64,000 nucleotides of DNA from Candidatus Bathycorpusculum sp. (GTDB lineage Archaea; Thermoproteota; Bathyarchaeia; Bathyarchaeales; Bathycorpusculaceae): positions 145,053 through 209,052 of the forward strand of contig WRJX01000105.1 in assembly GCA_009778385.1 (NCBI GenBank), given 5' to 3'. This document shows positions 1 to 10,474 of the stretch, one piece after another. Below the pieces are notes generated by a model. It did not search any database. It was not told where the DNA came from and saw nothing but the letters and a program-made list of their open reading frames with translations. Numbering within the stretch: the stretch's first letter is position 1; the number at the start of each line of letters is the position of its first letter. The translations under genes and the position numbers were made by a program.

Positions 1-57
1 CGATAAACTAATTAAGTGCCAATGTGAACATACCGAGACAATAACAGGTGAAAATGT

Positions 58-351
58 TTGGATTTAAGCTTTGACTTAGTTTACGCTTTAATTGGTTTCC
101 TCATAATGCTGGGCATACTTGGCGGCATCGGAATAAACAAACCAAGAGGTATGAGCGTTAAAACCTGGTGTATTGGCTACCTTACAGTCGCAATCGGCTT
201 TGACATACTAGTTGTTTTAGGCTTAGTAGGCAACTATGCACCGCTAAACAACTTGCTGATTGGGCTTTCTGCAGGTGCCGCCACAGGCTTAGCAGTCCAC
301 GTTATGCATCATATAGACGAGGAAGGCGAACACCCAACCATTATGGGTTAA
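58..351 (+). CDS. Small integral membrane protein, unknown function
   Basis: A 97-residue protein I do not recognise. The TTG start is supported by a GGTG Shine-Dalgarno about 7 nt upstream; the nearby ATG at 54 is out of frame. Three hydrophobic stretches are visible, at roughly residues 7-25, 40-60 and 62-85. They are separated by a short basic loop (NKPRGMSVK), and the tail is charged and His-rich (HVMHHIDEEGEH). It is probably a three-helix inner membrane protein. It lies at the left edge, convergent with the TreT gene, so its own operon cannot be judged. Confidence 0.6.
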   Translation: MDLSFDLVYALIGFLIMLGILGGIGINKPRGMSVKTWCIGYLTVAIGFDILVVLGLVGNYAPLNNLLIGLSAGAATGLAVHVMHHIDEEGEHPTIMG

Positions 352-371
352 TCTCACCCACTTTTTCAGGG

Positions 372-1610
372 TTAACATTTAAGCAATTCAGTAAATAGTG
401 TAAAATAATCTCTTAAATGCCTAATTATTAAAAAATTCTCTCGCACAAACTCTTTACCCTTTTTCCCCATCTGTTGCGCTAATTCAGGATGCTTTAATAA
501 ATAAACGGTGCGATCAGCAGCTTGCTCAACAGTTTCAACCATAAAACCAGTTGTACCATCTTGGATTTGAAGCGGAATTCCGCCGACATGCCTTGCCACC
601 ACTGGAACACCCTTCCAAAGGGCTTCAGTCACCGTTAATCCAAAACCTTCGCGAGTCGACATCTGCAAAACCACTTGCGAAGCTCGCTGAAAAGCGTTAA
701 CCTCCAAATCTTTAACATCTTTTAAATCTGTAAGTAAATATACATCTGAATCTTCGCAAGCATGCCGAGCAGTTTTTTCAAAATATAGCCACCCTTCTGG
801 GTCATCAGCAGCCATTCCTGCAATTAATAGTAGCTGCACATTAGGAATCTCCTTTTTAACAAGACGATAGACATCAATTGTACCTAAAGGATCCTTCCAA
901 GGGTCAAATCGGCCAACCTGAGTAATAATCGGCTGATCAGGTTTAACATCATACCGATCCAGTATAGACAAAACTTCGTTATCGTTTAATTCGCGATTTT
1001 TATCACAAAGGGGATTTATTGAGGGTGGCCTAATGGTAAGCATCGGTACAGTAAGACTAGGAATAACATACTCTTTAGCGGTGAATATTGCCGCATCATA
1101 TCGATTAATGTATTGTTCGAGAAAGTTCCAAACCGCCAAGCTGGGAGTCGAGAGATCAATATGACAACGCCATATCCATTTGTTCATTTTATTAGGATGA
1201 AACTGTATCATAGCGGCCGGTTGGTTATCATGAACCATCACAATATCAGTATCTATAATCGCTGATTCACTGTTCATACGATTGTATTCAAGATATGTGT
1301 ACTCCTCCTCTTTGGTTAACAGCAGATTAGCACCTTGTAATGCGTTATGAATTTTTTTTGTGGTGTTAAAAAATGGCAGATCACCATGGATAACTTCCCA
1401 ATGTACCTCTAAACCTGCGTCACGCATAAGCGGAATCATACTGTGCAAAACTTCAGCCACACCACCTCCAAAAGCAGTAGAGTTCACGTGTGTAACAGAT
1501 TTTCCTTTAAGCCGCTCAGCTAAAGCTTTGACCTCTTCAACGGCTGTTTCCCCAACAATCGAAACATAATCATTAAGCTCGATTTTCCGATTTAGTTCAA
1601 CATGTAACAT
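372..1610 (-). CDS. treT: Trehalose synthase, TreT-type GT4 glycosyltransferase
   Basis: Predicted cytoplasmic retaining glycosyltransferase that joins a nucleotide-activated glucose to glucose to give trehalose. The N-terminal NSTAFGGGVAEVL motif and the HGDLPFF segment are typical of the TreT/trehalose phosphorylase-like group. The C-terminal half carries the GT-B donor-site pattern (TREGFGLTVTEALWKG). The ORF track starts 37 residues too early: that extension is hydrophobic and unlike the family. ATG 1610 is preceded by GGTG at the right distance and gives 412 aa, the usual family length. The gene is divergent from treZ across about 190 bp that probably hold both promoters. Glycosyl donor (ADP-, UDP- or GDP-glucose) cannot be told from sequence. 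Confidence 0.85.
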   Translation of the reverse strand: MLHVELNRKIELNDYVSIVGETAVEEVKALAERLKGKSVTHVNSTAFGGGVAEVLHSMIPLMRDAGLEVHWEVIHGDLPFFNTTKKIHNALQGANLLLTKEEEYTYLEYNRMNSESAIIDTDIVMVHDNQPAAMIQFHPNKMNKWIWRCHIDLSTPSLAVWNFLEQYINRYDAAIFTAKEYVIPSLTVPMLTIRPPSINPLCDKNRELNDNEVLSILDRYDVKPDQPIITQVGRFDPWKDPLGTIDVYRLVKKEIPNVQLLLIAGMAADDPEGWLYFEKTARHACEDSDVYLLTDLKDVKDLEVNAFQRASQVVLQMSTREGFGLTVTEALWKGVPVVARHVGGIPLQIQDGTTGFMVETVEQAADRTVYLLKHPELAQQMGKKGKEFVRENFLIIRHLRDYFTLFTELLKC

Positions 1611-1800
1611 AAAAAACACCAAAAAGCTAACGTGAAATGTCTCTAAAACTTGAACAAAATAATTATTAGCCGCCAGCAATAATAACATTATTGAAGTTTT
1701 AACGGTAAATAATACCAACAATGTTCCGCCATTTTTCAGTAACTATTTCTCCGCTTTTTAACCGCCGTTAAACTTACAAAACAAAAAAAAGGATAAACAG

Positions 1801-3618
1801 ATGCGCATTGGAACCACTTATCATAAAAACAATTGCGAATTCACAGTATGGGCTCCAAACGTTACCAACGTAAAATTAACACTTGAAGATAACAAACAAT
1901 CAATTGACATGGCTAAAGTGGGAAACGGTTACTGGACAACACTGCTAAAACAGGTTGAGCCAGAGTTAAAATATATGTTTCAGCTTGACGCCAAATCAGC
2001 CAAGCCAGACCCAGCATCACATTTTCAGCCAGAAGGAGTCTTTGGCCCCTCATTAGCGATAAATCATGAAAAATATACATGGAAAGACACTTCTTGGCAC
2101 GGACTAGAGTTCAAAGAACTAATTTTTTATGAGGTTCACGTTGGAACCTTCACACCTCAAGGTACACTATCAGCCATGCAAAACAGAATAGCAGAGCTGG
2201 CCGATTTTGGAGTAAACGCAATCGAACTAATGCCAGTCACACAGTTCTCAGGTAGTCGAGGCTGGGGTTATGATAGTGTTTTTCCATTTGCTCTTCAAAA
2301 CAGTTACGGCGTACCCGATGACCTAAAAGGCTTAGTTGACGAATGCCACGACCGGGGGATAGCAGTTTTTCTTGACTTTGTGTATAACCACATTGGACCT
2401 GAGGGGAACATTCTAAATGATTATGCACCCTACTTTGTCAATAATCGTATGACCACTTGGGGACCAAACCTCAACGTTGATGGCCCAAACAGTTTTGGAG
2501 TACGAAACTATTTTTTGGAAAACACCCTGCATTGGTTCCGTGACTATCACATTGACGGCATACGATTGGATGCTATACTTTGGATAGCTGACATCAGTCC
2601 TAAGCATTTTCTTGCTGAACTAAACCAATCAGTTGCAAAATACGCACAAGAAATAGGACGACGATTGTATATGATTGCTGAAACGGGCTATAATGAACCA
2701 GCAGTTCTAACATCGATAGATAAAGATGGATACGGTTTTAACGCACAATGGCTGGATGATTATCATCATGCTCTTTTCAGTCAATTAACAGGCGAAAACA
2801 AAAGTTACTACACAGGCTTTATCAAGTTGGAGGATTTAGTGGATGCTTTAACTGACGCTTACGTGTACGTTAAAAAACCACCAGAATTCAGACGCCGTGG
2901 GTCAGAGGAGTTTTTTCGGCAGATTCCGGCTTACAAGTTTGTAGTTTTCAGTCAAAATCATGACCAAATCGGCAACCGGTTATGGGGAGATCGGCTAGTA
3001 AGTATTTCCGGTTATGAAGCGGTTAAAGTGGCTGCGGGATTAATTTTGTTGTCTCCCTATGTTCCTCTTCTTTTTATGGGAGAAGAATACGGTGATATTA
3101 CGCCCTTTTTGTTTTTCACTGATTATCAAGGTAAAGAGTTAGCAGAAAAGATTAGGGAAGAAAGAAGAAAAGAATTCACTGAATTCCAGTGGATCGGTGA
3201 CCTACCTGATCCCCAAAACCCTGAATGGTTTACTAAATCAAAAATTCAATGGGAAAAACGTAGACAAGGCATCACAGGTAAAATCACGGAGTACTATAAA
3301 ACATTGATTAATTTGAGAAAAAAGGTGCCTTCTCTTCAAGCCGATGAATACCGTAACATCAAAACAGTAAACACCCAAGGAAAGGTTTTGTTAATCGAAA
3401 AACAAAAAAATACTTCAAAAGCATTAATCATAGCTAATCTAGGCAACGAAACACAAAGTCTCCAAATCCCTAGTGGATTAAACAGCCAAAAAGTTTTAGA
3501 TTCAACCGACCTAATTTTTGGAGGGCCAGGAAGTGGGCTCCCAGAAAAATTCTTGCCAAGTATGAATGTGCCAAGTTTATGTTTTGCAGTCTATCTAAAT
3601 CAGGAGTCATTCACATGA
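1801..3618 (+). CDS. treZ: Malto-oligosyltrehalose trehalohydrolase (TreZ)
   Basis: GH13 enzyme that cuts trehalose from the reducing end made by TreY on maltodextrins or glycogen. An N-terminal beta-sandwich (CEFTVWAPN, residues about 10-90) precedes the catalytic barrel. GH13 regions are visible: DFVYNHIG, GIRLDAILW (Asp nucleophile), AETG (general acid Glu) and SQNHDQIGNR. The length of 605 aa fits the family, and no signal peptide is seen. It opens a run of four genes with overlapping or nearly abutting ends (treZ, GH57, treY, malQ), which looks like one alpha-glucan operon. Confidence 0.93.
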   Translation: MRIGTTYHKNNCEFTVWAPNVTNVKLTLEDNKQSIDMAKVGNGYWTTLLKQVEPELKYMFQLDAKSAKPDPASHFQPEGVFGPSLAINHEKYTWKDTSWHGLEFKELIFYEVHVGTFTPQGTLSAMQNRIAELADFGVNAIELMPVTQFSGSRGWGYDSVFPFALQNSYGVPDDLKGLVDECHDRGIAVFLDFVYNHIGPEGNILNDYAPYFVNNRMTTWGPNLNVDGPNSFGVRNYFLENTLHWFRDYHIDGIRLDAILWIADISPKHFLAELNQSVAKYAQEIGRRLYMIAETGYNEPAVLTSIDKDGYGFNAQWLDDYHHALFSQLTGENKSYYTGFIKLEDLVDALTDAYVYVKKPPEFRRRGSEEFFRQIPAYKFVVFSQNHDQIGNRLWGDRLVSISGYEAVKVAAGLILLSPYVPLLFMGEEYGDITPFLFFTDYQGKELAEKIREERRKEFTEFQWIGDLPDPQNPEWFTKSKIQWEKRRQGITGKITEYYKTLINLRKKVPSLQADEYRNIKTVNTQGKVLLIEKQKNTSKALIIANLGNETQSLQIPSGLNSQKVLDSTDLIFGGPGSGLPEKFLPSMNVPSLCFAVYLNQESFT

Positions 3619-6056
3619 GCAGTAACCAGTTCATTTGCATTCATGGACATTTTTATCAGCCACCACGCGAAAACCCGTGGCTGGAAGAAGTGGAAATTCA
3701 AGAATCGGCAACCCCATATCATGACTGGAACGAACGCGTAACTGCTGAATGCTATGCACCTAACGCTTTTTCCCGTATAATGGATCCTTCATGGCGAATA
3801 ATCGGTTTAATTAACAATTACTCCAAAATAAGCTTCAACTTTGGTCCAACCTTGCTTTACTGGTTATCACGCCATAACCCAGCAGTTTACGAGTCTATAC
3901 TAAACGCAGACAAAGAAAGCATGAAAAACTTTTCAGGTCACGGCTCTGCCATCGCACAGGTTTACAATCACATGATTATGCCCTTAGCAAACCGTAGAGA
4001 TAAAGAAACACAGGTTAAATGGGCAATTAAAGATTTTGAGTCACATTTTGATCGGCACTCTTGGGGCATGTGGCTTCCTGAAACAGCTGTAGATATTGAA
4101 ACGCTCGAGGTGCTAGCAGAAAACAGCATAAAATTCACGATTCTGTCGCCCCATCAAGCCGCCAGATATCGTAAAATCGGTGACAAAAAATGGATTCAAA
4201 CATCTGAAAAACCAATCGACCCAAAAAAAGTATATCAATGTAATCTACCTTCAGGAAAAACAATACGTTTATTCTTTTTTGATAAGCAAACAGCTAACGA
4301 TATTGCTTTTGGTAATCTACTTGAAAGCGGTGAGGCTTTTGCTAAACGGCTCACAGATTCGTTTAAAACTGATGCCACTAAAGGTTTAATCGAATCAGTA
4401 GCAAGTGACGGAGAACTCTACGGGCACCATCATCCACACGGCGACATGACCTTAGCCTACTGCTTATACTATATAGAAGAAAAAAAGCTTGCAAAAATAA
4501 CAAACTTTTCTGAATTCTTAGATAACAATTCACCAGAGTATGAAGTTGAAATTATCGAAAACACTTCATGGAGTTGCATTCACGGAGTGGAACGTTGGAG
4601 AAACAACTGTGGCTGCAAAAATGATCCTAAACGCAACTGGAATCAAGAATGGCGCAAACCACTACGCGAATCCATGAACTGGCTAAGAGACCAACTTTCC
4701 AAAGGATTTGAAACGGCAACAGCAGAGTACCTTAAAGACCCATGGAACGCTCGAAACAATTACATTAAAGTAATCTTGGACAGGTCAAAAGAATGCAGAG
4801 ACGAATTTTTAGCTGAGGAAGCAAAAAAATCGTTAAACGATTATGAAAAACGTAAAGTAATTAAACTCCTTGAGATGGAACGACATGTACTTTTGACTTT
4901 TACAAGTTGTGGCTGGTTTTTCGACGAAGTTAGTGGTATCGAAACAGTACAGGTGATGATGTATGCTGCTCGCGCCATGCAGCTTGCCAAGGAACTTTTA
5001 GGTTTAGACTTAGAAAATCAATACATTAAAATGCTGGCCCAAGCTCCAAGCAATATTGCTGAATTTTTAAATGGTGAGAAAGTCTATAACACTCTTGTTA
5101 GACCAGCAATTGTTGATTTCGCCAAAATTGGCGCCCAAAGCACGATTATCACGCTTTTTTCACCTAATTTAAACACTAAAATGTTGACCACACAAATGCC
5201 TAATTGTTATTTCAAAGTTACACAAAAAGAACTTGACGTACGAGATGACGGAAAATTCCGTCTAATAATAAACAACACATCAGTTTATTCAGGAATAACC
5301 CTTGACGAACAAACACTTGGATGCGCAGCAATTTGGTTAGGTGACCACAACGTGAGTTGTGGAACAATGCCTAACATGCAACAAGAAAGATTCAACTCGA
5401 TGAAAACTGAACTCTTAGGAAGTTTTGAGAAGGGGCAGATTAGCGAAATTATCTTTTCCTTGTCAAAATATTTTGGTGAAAACAATTACTCGCTAAATGA
5501 CATGTTCAGAGATGATCAACAATGCATACTGGATTTTATTGTTGAAGACACCCTAGAAAAGACTCGAGAACTCTATGATATAATTTACAGAGATAATTCA
5601 ACGTTAATGCGGTTTATGAAGGAAAACAGAATTCCCCCACCGCGACCTTTCTGTTCAGCCGCAGAAATAATTTTAGAAATGGAAATTGAAGAAGCCTTAA
5701 CCGCTGACAACATAGACATAGAACACCTACAAAGTTTGGTTGCAAACTCTAAGAGTTTCGCAGTTAATTTAAACTCTGAATTGTTAACTTTTGAAGCAAG
5801 CGAAAAAATAACAGAAGAATTTAACAAACTTCAAAATAATCCAGAAGACATACAAAAAATCAAAAATATCACAAACCTAATCACACACATTAACGAGCTA
5901 CAGTTAAATCTGAATCTTTGGCAGTCGCAAAACATCGCGTTTACACTTGCAGAAAAACTGTTTCAAGCAATGAAGACACGGCAGGATGAAGCAGCACACA
6001 TATGGGTTTCAAGTTTTCGACAGTTATGTGAGTTAATTGGAATACGGCTGGATTAA
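3615..6056 (+). CDS. Glycoside hydrolase family 57 protein with DUF3536-type C-terminus
   Basis: A large GH57 protein, probably an alpha-amylase or branching-type enzyme acting on alpha-1,4-glucan. The GH57 opening HGHFYQPPRENPW is followed by GMWLPETAVD and SDGELYGHHHPHGD, which hold likely catalytic acids, and WSCIHGVERW. A long helical C-terminal half resembles DUF3536 proteins. The track start at 3579 lies inside treZ. ATG 3615 overlaps the treZ stop as ATGA and follows CAGGAG, giving 813 aa. No signal peptide, so intracellular glycogen or maltodextrin is the likely substrate. Exact specificity cannot be read from the sequence. Confidence 0.85.
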   Translation: MSSNQFICIHGHFYQPPRENPWLEEVEIQESATPYHDWNERVTAECYAPNAFSRIMDPSWRIIGLINNYSKISFNFGPTLLYWLSRHNPAVYESILNADKESMKNFSGHGSAIAQVYNHMIMPLANRRDKETQVKWAIKDFESHFDRHSWGMWLPETAVDIETLEVLAENSIKFTILSPHQAARYRKIGDKKWIQTSEKPIDPKKVYQCNLPSGKTIRLFFFDKQTANDIAFGNLLESGEAFAKRLTDSFKTDATKGLIESVASDGELYGHHHPHGDMTLAYCLYYIEEKKLAKITNFSEFLDNNSPEYEVEIIENTSWSCIHGVERWRNNCGCKNDPKRNWNQEWRKPLRESMNWLRDQLSKGFETATAEYLKDPWNARNNYIKVILDRSKECRDEFLAEEAKKSLNDYEKRKVIKLLEMERHVLLTFTSCGWFFDEVSGIETVQVMMYAARAMQLAKELLGLDLENQYIKMLAQAPSNIAEFLNGEKVYNTLVRPAIVDFAKIGAQSTIITLFSPNLNTKMLTTQMPNCYFKVTQKELDVRDDGKFRLIINNTSVYSGITLDEQTLGCAAIWLGDHNVSCGTMPNMQQERFNSMKTELLGSFEKGQISEIIFSLSKYFGENNYSLNDMFRDDQQCILDFIVEDTLEKTRELYDIIYRDNSTLMRFMKENRIPPPRPFCSAAEIILEMEIEEALTADNIDIEHLQSLVANSKSFAVNLNSELLTFEASEKITEEFNKLQNNPEDIQKIKNITNLITHINELQLNLNLWQSQNIAFTLAEKLFQAMKTRQDEAAHIWVSSFRQLCELIGIRLD

Positions 6057-6058
6057 CC

Positions 6059-8608
6059 TTGAATGTACCTTTAGCAACTTACAGGGTACAACTAAACAGG
6101 AACTTTGATTTCTTAAAACTTAAAGAAATAGTGCCATATTTAACCAAGCTGGGCATCTCGCACATTTATGCTTCCCCAATATTCAAAGCTAGAGCAGACA
6201 GCATGCATGGCTATGATATAGTTGATCCAACAGCAATCAGCGAAGAACTAGGTGGCAAAGTAACGTTTGAAGACCTTTGCCGCGAAACGGCAGCTTACGG
6301 GTTAAGTTGGCTTCAAGATATTGTACCAAATCACGCGGCGTATTCGCTAGAGAACAAAAGAGTTTTTGATGTCATGCAGAATGGACTAAAATCACGCTAC
6401 GCAAAATTTTTTGATGTTGACTGGAATTATCCATCGTTGATACTTAACAGACGGACTCTTGTGCCATTTTTGAGTAAAGAGCTATCCGAATGTATTAAAC
6501 AGAGAGAAATATCATTAATTTTTGATGGTTTTAGCTTCAAAGTCAAGTATGGCAATTTAGAGTTTCCAGTTAATAGAAGGACCAACCAAGAATTACTTCA
6601 AGAAAAAAATATTGAGTTGACGATTAAGCAGTATAATAATAGTTCTAAACTTCTTACAGAGTTGCTTTCAAAACAGTATTACTTGCTTGCTTACTGGAAA
6701 GAGGCCTTTAAAGAAATTAATTATCGTAGATTCTTTGACATTCTTGATTTAATCGGGTTACGGATGGAAAAACAGGACGTTTTTGAGGAAACTCATCAAT
6801 TAATCTTTGACTTGTTACGCACTGGTAAAGTGTCGGGTTTGCGTGTAGACCACGTTGACGGCGTTCATAACCCCGAAGAATATCTCCAGAACTTACACAG
6901 ACATTCCCCAAACACTTATCTAATTATAGAAAAAATTCTAACCGACAACGAAACTCTGCCTGAGACATGGCCCATTCAAGGCAGCACAGGATATGATTTC
7001 ATAAACTATGTCAATGGATTATTTGTAAAACAAACCAACGAAGCATCCATTGATAACATATACAAACAATTTACTAAAAATACACAGGAGTTTAATGAAT
7101 TACTGTTTGACTGTAAAAATACTGTTGTTGATAACTATTTTATGGGTGACATAAATAACATTGCCCACCTGATTAATCAAACCCTACAGAAATTAGAATA
7201 TAACCAATTTAACCCTGAGAAGATAACCAATGCTGTCACTATATTGATCACATGTTTTTCAGTTTACCGCACTTACCTAAATCCTAAAAACCCAATCGAC
7301 AAAAAAGGCAACTTTTACACAGCGTTAAAACAGGCAAAACAACGCAACCCCGAATTAACTAAAGAATTAGACGTAATAGAAAAGCTTCTTCAGCAATGCC
7401 CTAACAACAAGATGGCTTTAGAAACACTAATGAAATTGCAGCAGTTCACCAGTGCAATTATGGCTAAGGGACTTGAAGATACCGCTTTTTACCGGTACTG
7501 TAGACTTTTATCGCTAAATGAAGTGGGTGGCAATCCATCCAAATTTGGTGTCTCAACTGAGGAGTACCACAAGTTTAATCTTGTAAGACAAAACAATTGG
7601 CCACTCACCCTTAATGCCAGCAGCACACATGATACAAAACGGGGCGAAGACGCCAGAGCAAGACTAAACGTGTTAAGTGAGATACCACAAGAACTAGAAA
7701 AACACTTGCTATATTGGGCAGAAAACAACACCAAACACAAAACAATCATTAACGGAAACCCTGTACCTAACCACAATGAAGAATACCTAATCTACCAGAC
7801 ACTTATTGGTGCATACCCACCTGAAGACACAGAAACACAAGAATTCACCTCGAGAGCTGCAGTATACGTAATTAAAGCGTTACGGGAAGCAAAAGTTCAC
7901 ACATCATGGCTAAACCCAAACATGAAATATGAGAACGCTACCAACCGGTTTATTCAAGATACTCTAAAAGATCCACAGTTTCTTGATACATTTTTGCCGT
8001 TTCAAAAACAAATCGCCTTTTATGGTTTCATAAATTCGCTATCTCAAACGCTCCTCAAAATTACTTGTCCAGGCATTCCAGACTTCTATCAAGGCGCAGA
8101 ACTTTTGGACTTAAACATGGTAGACCCCGACAACCGTCGTCCAGTAGATTACCAAAAAAGAAAACATATCCTTGGGGAAATTTCAAAGATTGCTCCATCA
8201 GATGCAAAGATGCTTTTAAATGATTACACGATAGGCAAAGCAAAACTTTACTTAATTTTTAAAGCCTTACAGGTTCGACGACGACTTAAAGCCTTGTTTG
8301 AAGAGGGAACGTATATTCCATTAACTGTTGAGGGCACACTAAAAGAGCAAGTAGTTGCATTTATGCGTAAAAAGCAAGGCAAGTTTATTGTTGTGGTCAC
8401 ACCCCACTTCTTGACAGGCTTGTTAAATTCGCCGTATTCATGGAAACTTAACTGGGAGGATACCTTAGTAAAATTGCCAGTTAATACTACATCAATATGG
8501 AATAAAGAATTTACAGATTCGCGTATCCATACTTCGGGACTACTGTCTGTTGATGAAGTTTTAGGTGATTTTCCAGTAGCTCTACTCACAGGAGATAACA
8601 ATGTATGA
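6059..8608 (+). CDS. treY: Malto-oligosyltrehalose synthase (TreY)
   Basis: GH13 transglucosidase that turns the reducing-end alpha-1,4 bond of a maltodextrin into a trehalose-type alpha-1,1 bond, the substrate of TreZ. The start PLATYRVQLNRNF is characteristic. Catalytic regions are QDIVPNHAAY, GLRVDHVDGVH (nucleophile), LIIEKIL (acid/base Glu) and NASSTHDTKRGEDARARL. Length 849 aa is in the family range. The start is TTG at 6059, three bases after the GH57 stop, with a weak GGCTGGA upstream. The stop overlaps the malQ start (ATGA). Confidence 0.93.
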   Translation: MNVPLATYRVQLNRNFDFLKLKEIVPYLTKLGISHIYASPIFKARADSMHGYDIVDPTAISEELGGKVTFEDLCRETAAYGLSWLQDIVPNHAAYSLENKRVFDVMQNGLKSRYAKFFDVDWNYPSLILNRRTLVPFLSKELSECIKQREISLIFDGFSFKVKYGNLEFPVNRRTNQELLQEKNIELTIKQYNNSSKLLTELLSKQYYLLAYWKEAFKEINYRRFFDILDLIGLRMEKQDVFEETHQLIFDLLRTGKVSGLRVDHVDGVHNPEEYLQNLHRHSPNTYLIIEKILTDNETLPETWPIQGSTGYDFINYVNGLFVKQTNEASIDNIYKQFTKNTQEFNELLFDCKNTVVDNYFMGDINNIAHLINQTLQKLEYNQFNPEKITNAVTILITCFSVYRTYLNPKNPIDKKGNFYTALKQAKQRNPELTKELDVIEKLLQQCPNNKMALETLMKLQQFTSAIMAKGLEDTAFYRYCRLLSLNEVGGNPSKFGVSTEEYHKFNLVRQNNWPLTLNASSTHDTKRGEDARARLNVLSEIPQELEKHLLYWAENNTKHKTIINGNPVPNHNEEYLIYQTLIGAYPPEDTETQEFTSRAAVYVIKALREAKVHTSWLNPNMKYENATNRFIQDTLKDPQFLDTFLPFQKQIAFYGFINSLSQTLLKITCPGIPDFYQGAELLDLNMVDPDNRRPVDYQKRKHILGEISKIAPSDAKMLLNDYTIGKAKLYLIFKALQVRRRLKALFEEGTYIPLTVEGTLKEQVVAFMRKKQGKFIVVVTPHFLTGLLNSPYSWKLNWEDTLVKLPVNTTSIWNKEFTDSRIHTSGLLSVDEVLGDFPVALLTGDNNV

Positions 8609-10149
8609 GCCATATTTCAAGAGCTAGTGGACTACTTTTGCCAGTAGCGTCATTACCATCAAAGTTTGGCATCGGCGACTTGGGACCAGAAAGCCAAAAA
8701 TTCGTTCAGCTACTTGCCAAGTGCAACCAGCATTACTGGAGCATTCTTCCACTTTCACCTACAATTCTTGAAGCAGGGAACTCGCCATACCAAACAAGTT
8801 CAGCCTACGCTGGGAATCCTTTGCTCATTAGTCCCGAAGAGCTAAACAAACAAGATCTAGTTAAAAAGTCCACATTAAAAGCGGCAGTCATACCTCAAAC
8901 CAGCAAAATAAACTACTATGCAGTCTACCTAAACAAGCAAATCATACTTCATGAAGCTTATGAACGCTTCAAACAAACGCATCCAATGATGAATTCTAAG
9001 CAGAATTTTGAAACATTTTGTTCTGAAAACTGTTATTGGTTAGACGATTATGCCCTTTACAACGCATTGAAAGCTAAGTTGGATAAATCATGGGTTCACT
9101 GGCCACCAGAGTTACGTAGTCGCGACACAGAAGCATTAGCAACCCAAACAAGGCAACTATCTGACGAGTTAGGTTTTGAAAAGTTTGTACAGTACACCTT
9201 TTTCAGTCAATGGGAAACCCTGAAAAAATTCTGCCATAAAAAAAGAATTTGGATAATTGGGGATATGCCGTTTTATGTAGCTCATGACAGTGCTGATGTT
9301 TGGGTAAATCAGAAGCTGTTTAGTCTAAAACAGGATGGCAAAGCCAGATTTGTCGGTGGCGTTCCCCCCGACTATTTCAGTGATGATGGCCAATTATGGG
9401 GTAATCCTGTGTATGAGTGGCCCAGAATGGCAAAAACAGGGTTTGATTGGTGGCTTAAACGCATTGGTTACAGTTTGAAGATTTACGATTTTTTGCGACT
9501 AGATCATTTTAGAGGATTTGTGTCTTACTGGAGGGTATCGGCATCCGCTAAAACAGCACAAAAAGGAAAATGGGTTAAAGCACCATACCAAAAATTTTTT
9601 GTTATACTGAAAAATTGTTTTTGTGATTTGCCGTTTATCGCTGAAGACTTAGGAGCAAATGATGACACAGTAAAAAATGTGGTTAGGTTTTTGGGGATTC
9701 CTGGAATGAAAGTGCTGCTTTTTGGTTTTAACGGTTCAGAAGATAATCCTCACGTGTTAGACAATCACCCGATAAACTCTGTGGTTTACACGGGTACACA
9801 TGATACCAACACAGTTCGAGGCTGGTTCAAAACCGAGGCATCTATTGCTCAGAAAGCTAACTTTTTTAATCAAATAGAAAAAAAAGCAACAGAAGCCCAA
9901 ACGGGTTTTGAAATGGTTAAACTTGCACTCAAATCAAAAGCTAAACTTTGCATTATCCCAATACAAGACGTACTATCACTGAATGAAGAAGCCCGAATTA
10001 ACATACCTAGTTATCCAACAGGTAATTGGGAATGGAAAATAATACCTAAACAATTAAGAAGCAAACAATTCTCATCGCTCGCAAAAGCCACAATTGAAAC
10101 TGATAGGGCATCAAATTGGGGCTTAACTATTTTTGAATCAAATCTTTAG
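8605..10149 (+). CDS. malQ: 4-alpha-glucanotransferase (amylomaltase)
   Basis: GH77 enzyme that moves maltosyl or longer units between alpha-glucans. In this operon it would regenerate chains long enough for TreY. N-terminal signature LPVASLPSKFGIGDLG, then RLDHFRGF (nucleophile Asp), AEDLGAND (acid/base) and THDTNTVRGW. 514 aa, full length. ATG 8605 overlaps the treY stop and follows GGAG by about 10 nt. Last gene of the alpha-glucan operon. Confidence 0.95.
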   Translation: MSHISRASGLLLPVASLPSKFGIGDLGPESQKFVQLLAKCNQHYWSILPLSPTILEAGNSPYQTSSAYAGNPLLISPEELNKQDLVKKSTLKAAVIPQTSKINYYAVYLNKQIILHEAYERFKQTHPMMNSKQNFETFCSENCYWLDDYALYNALKAKLDKSWVHWPPELRSRDTEALATQTRQLSDELGFEKFVQYTFFSQWETLKKFCHKKRIWIIGDMPFYVAHDSADVWVNQKLFSLKQDGKARFVGGVPPDYFSDDGQLWGNPVYEWPRMAKTGFDWWLKRIGYSLKIYDFLRLDHFRGFVSYWRVSASAKTAQKGKWVKAPYQKFFVILKNCFCDLPFIAEDLGANDDTVKNVVRFLGIPGMKVLLFGFNGSEDNPHVLDNHPINSVVYTGTHDTNTVRGWFKTEASIAQKANFFNQIEKKATEAQTGFEMVKLALKSKAKLCIIPIQDVLSLNEEARINIPSYPTGNWEWKIIPKQLRSKQFSSLAKATIETDRASNWGLTIFESNL

Positions 10150-10474
10150 AACTATTAGCATTTTTCGACCGCCATGAAAAGCAAACATCTGCTTAGTCAC
10201 ACTTATGTAGATAATACTTCAGACAACTGGTTAATTTTTTAAAGATAAAACAAACTTAAATCGGCCATATGGAAATTACACGTCCGAAGCTTGGCAGTTT
10301 TTCGTTAGTTTTATTTAAATGTGAAATATTCAAATTGACAGTATGGAAGTCAACAAGGGAAATGTACAGACGTTTTAAGCAGTAATTGCCATTATTAAGT
10401 CAGCTATAGCTCTTGATCAACAGGGGTCAAGAAGAGTATAATTATAAAAAAATAATTCGGCCTTGATAATGAAA
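10150..10474. other. Intergenic region between convergent malQ and ppk2
   Basis: No coding frame of note. Near 10410-10436 there is a small hairpin (CTTGA...TCAAG, loop including CAGGGG) followed on the plus strand by an A/T-rich run at about 10437-10455, which could end transcription of malQ. I see nothing else. Confidence 0.4.
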
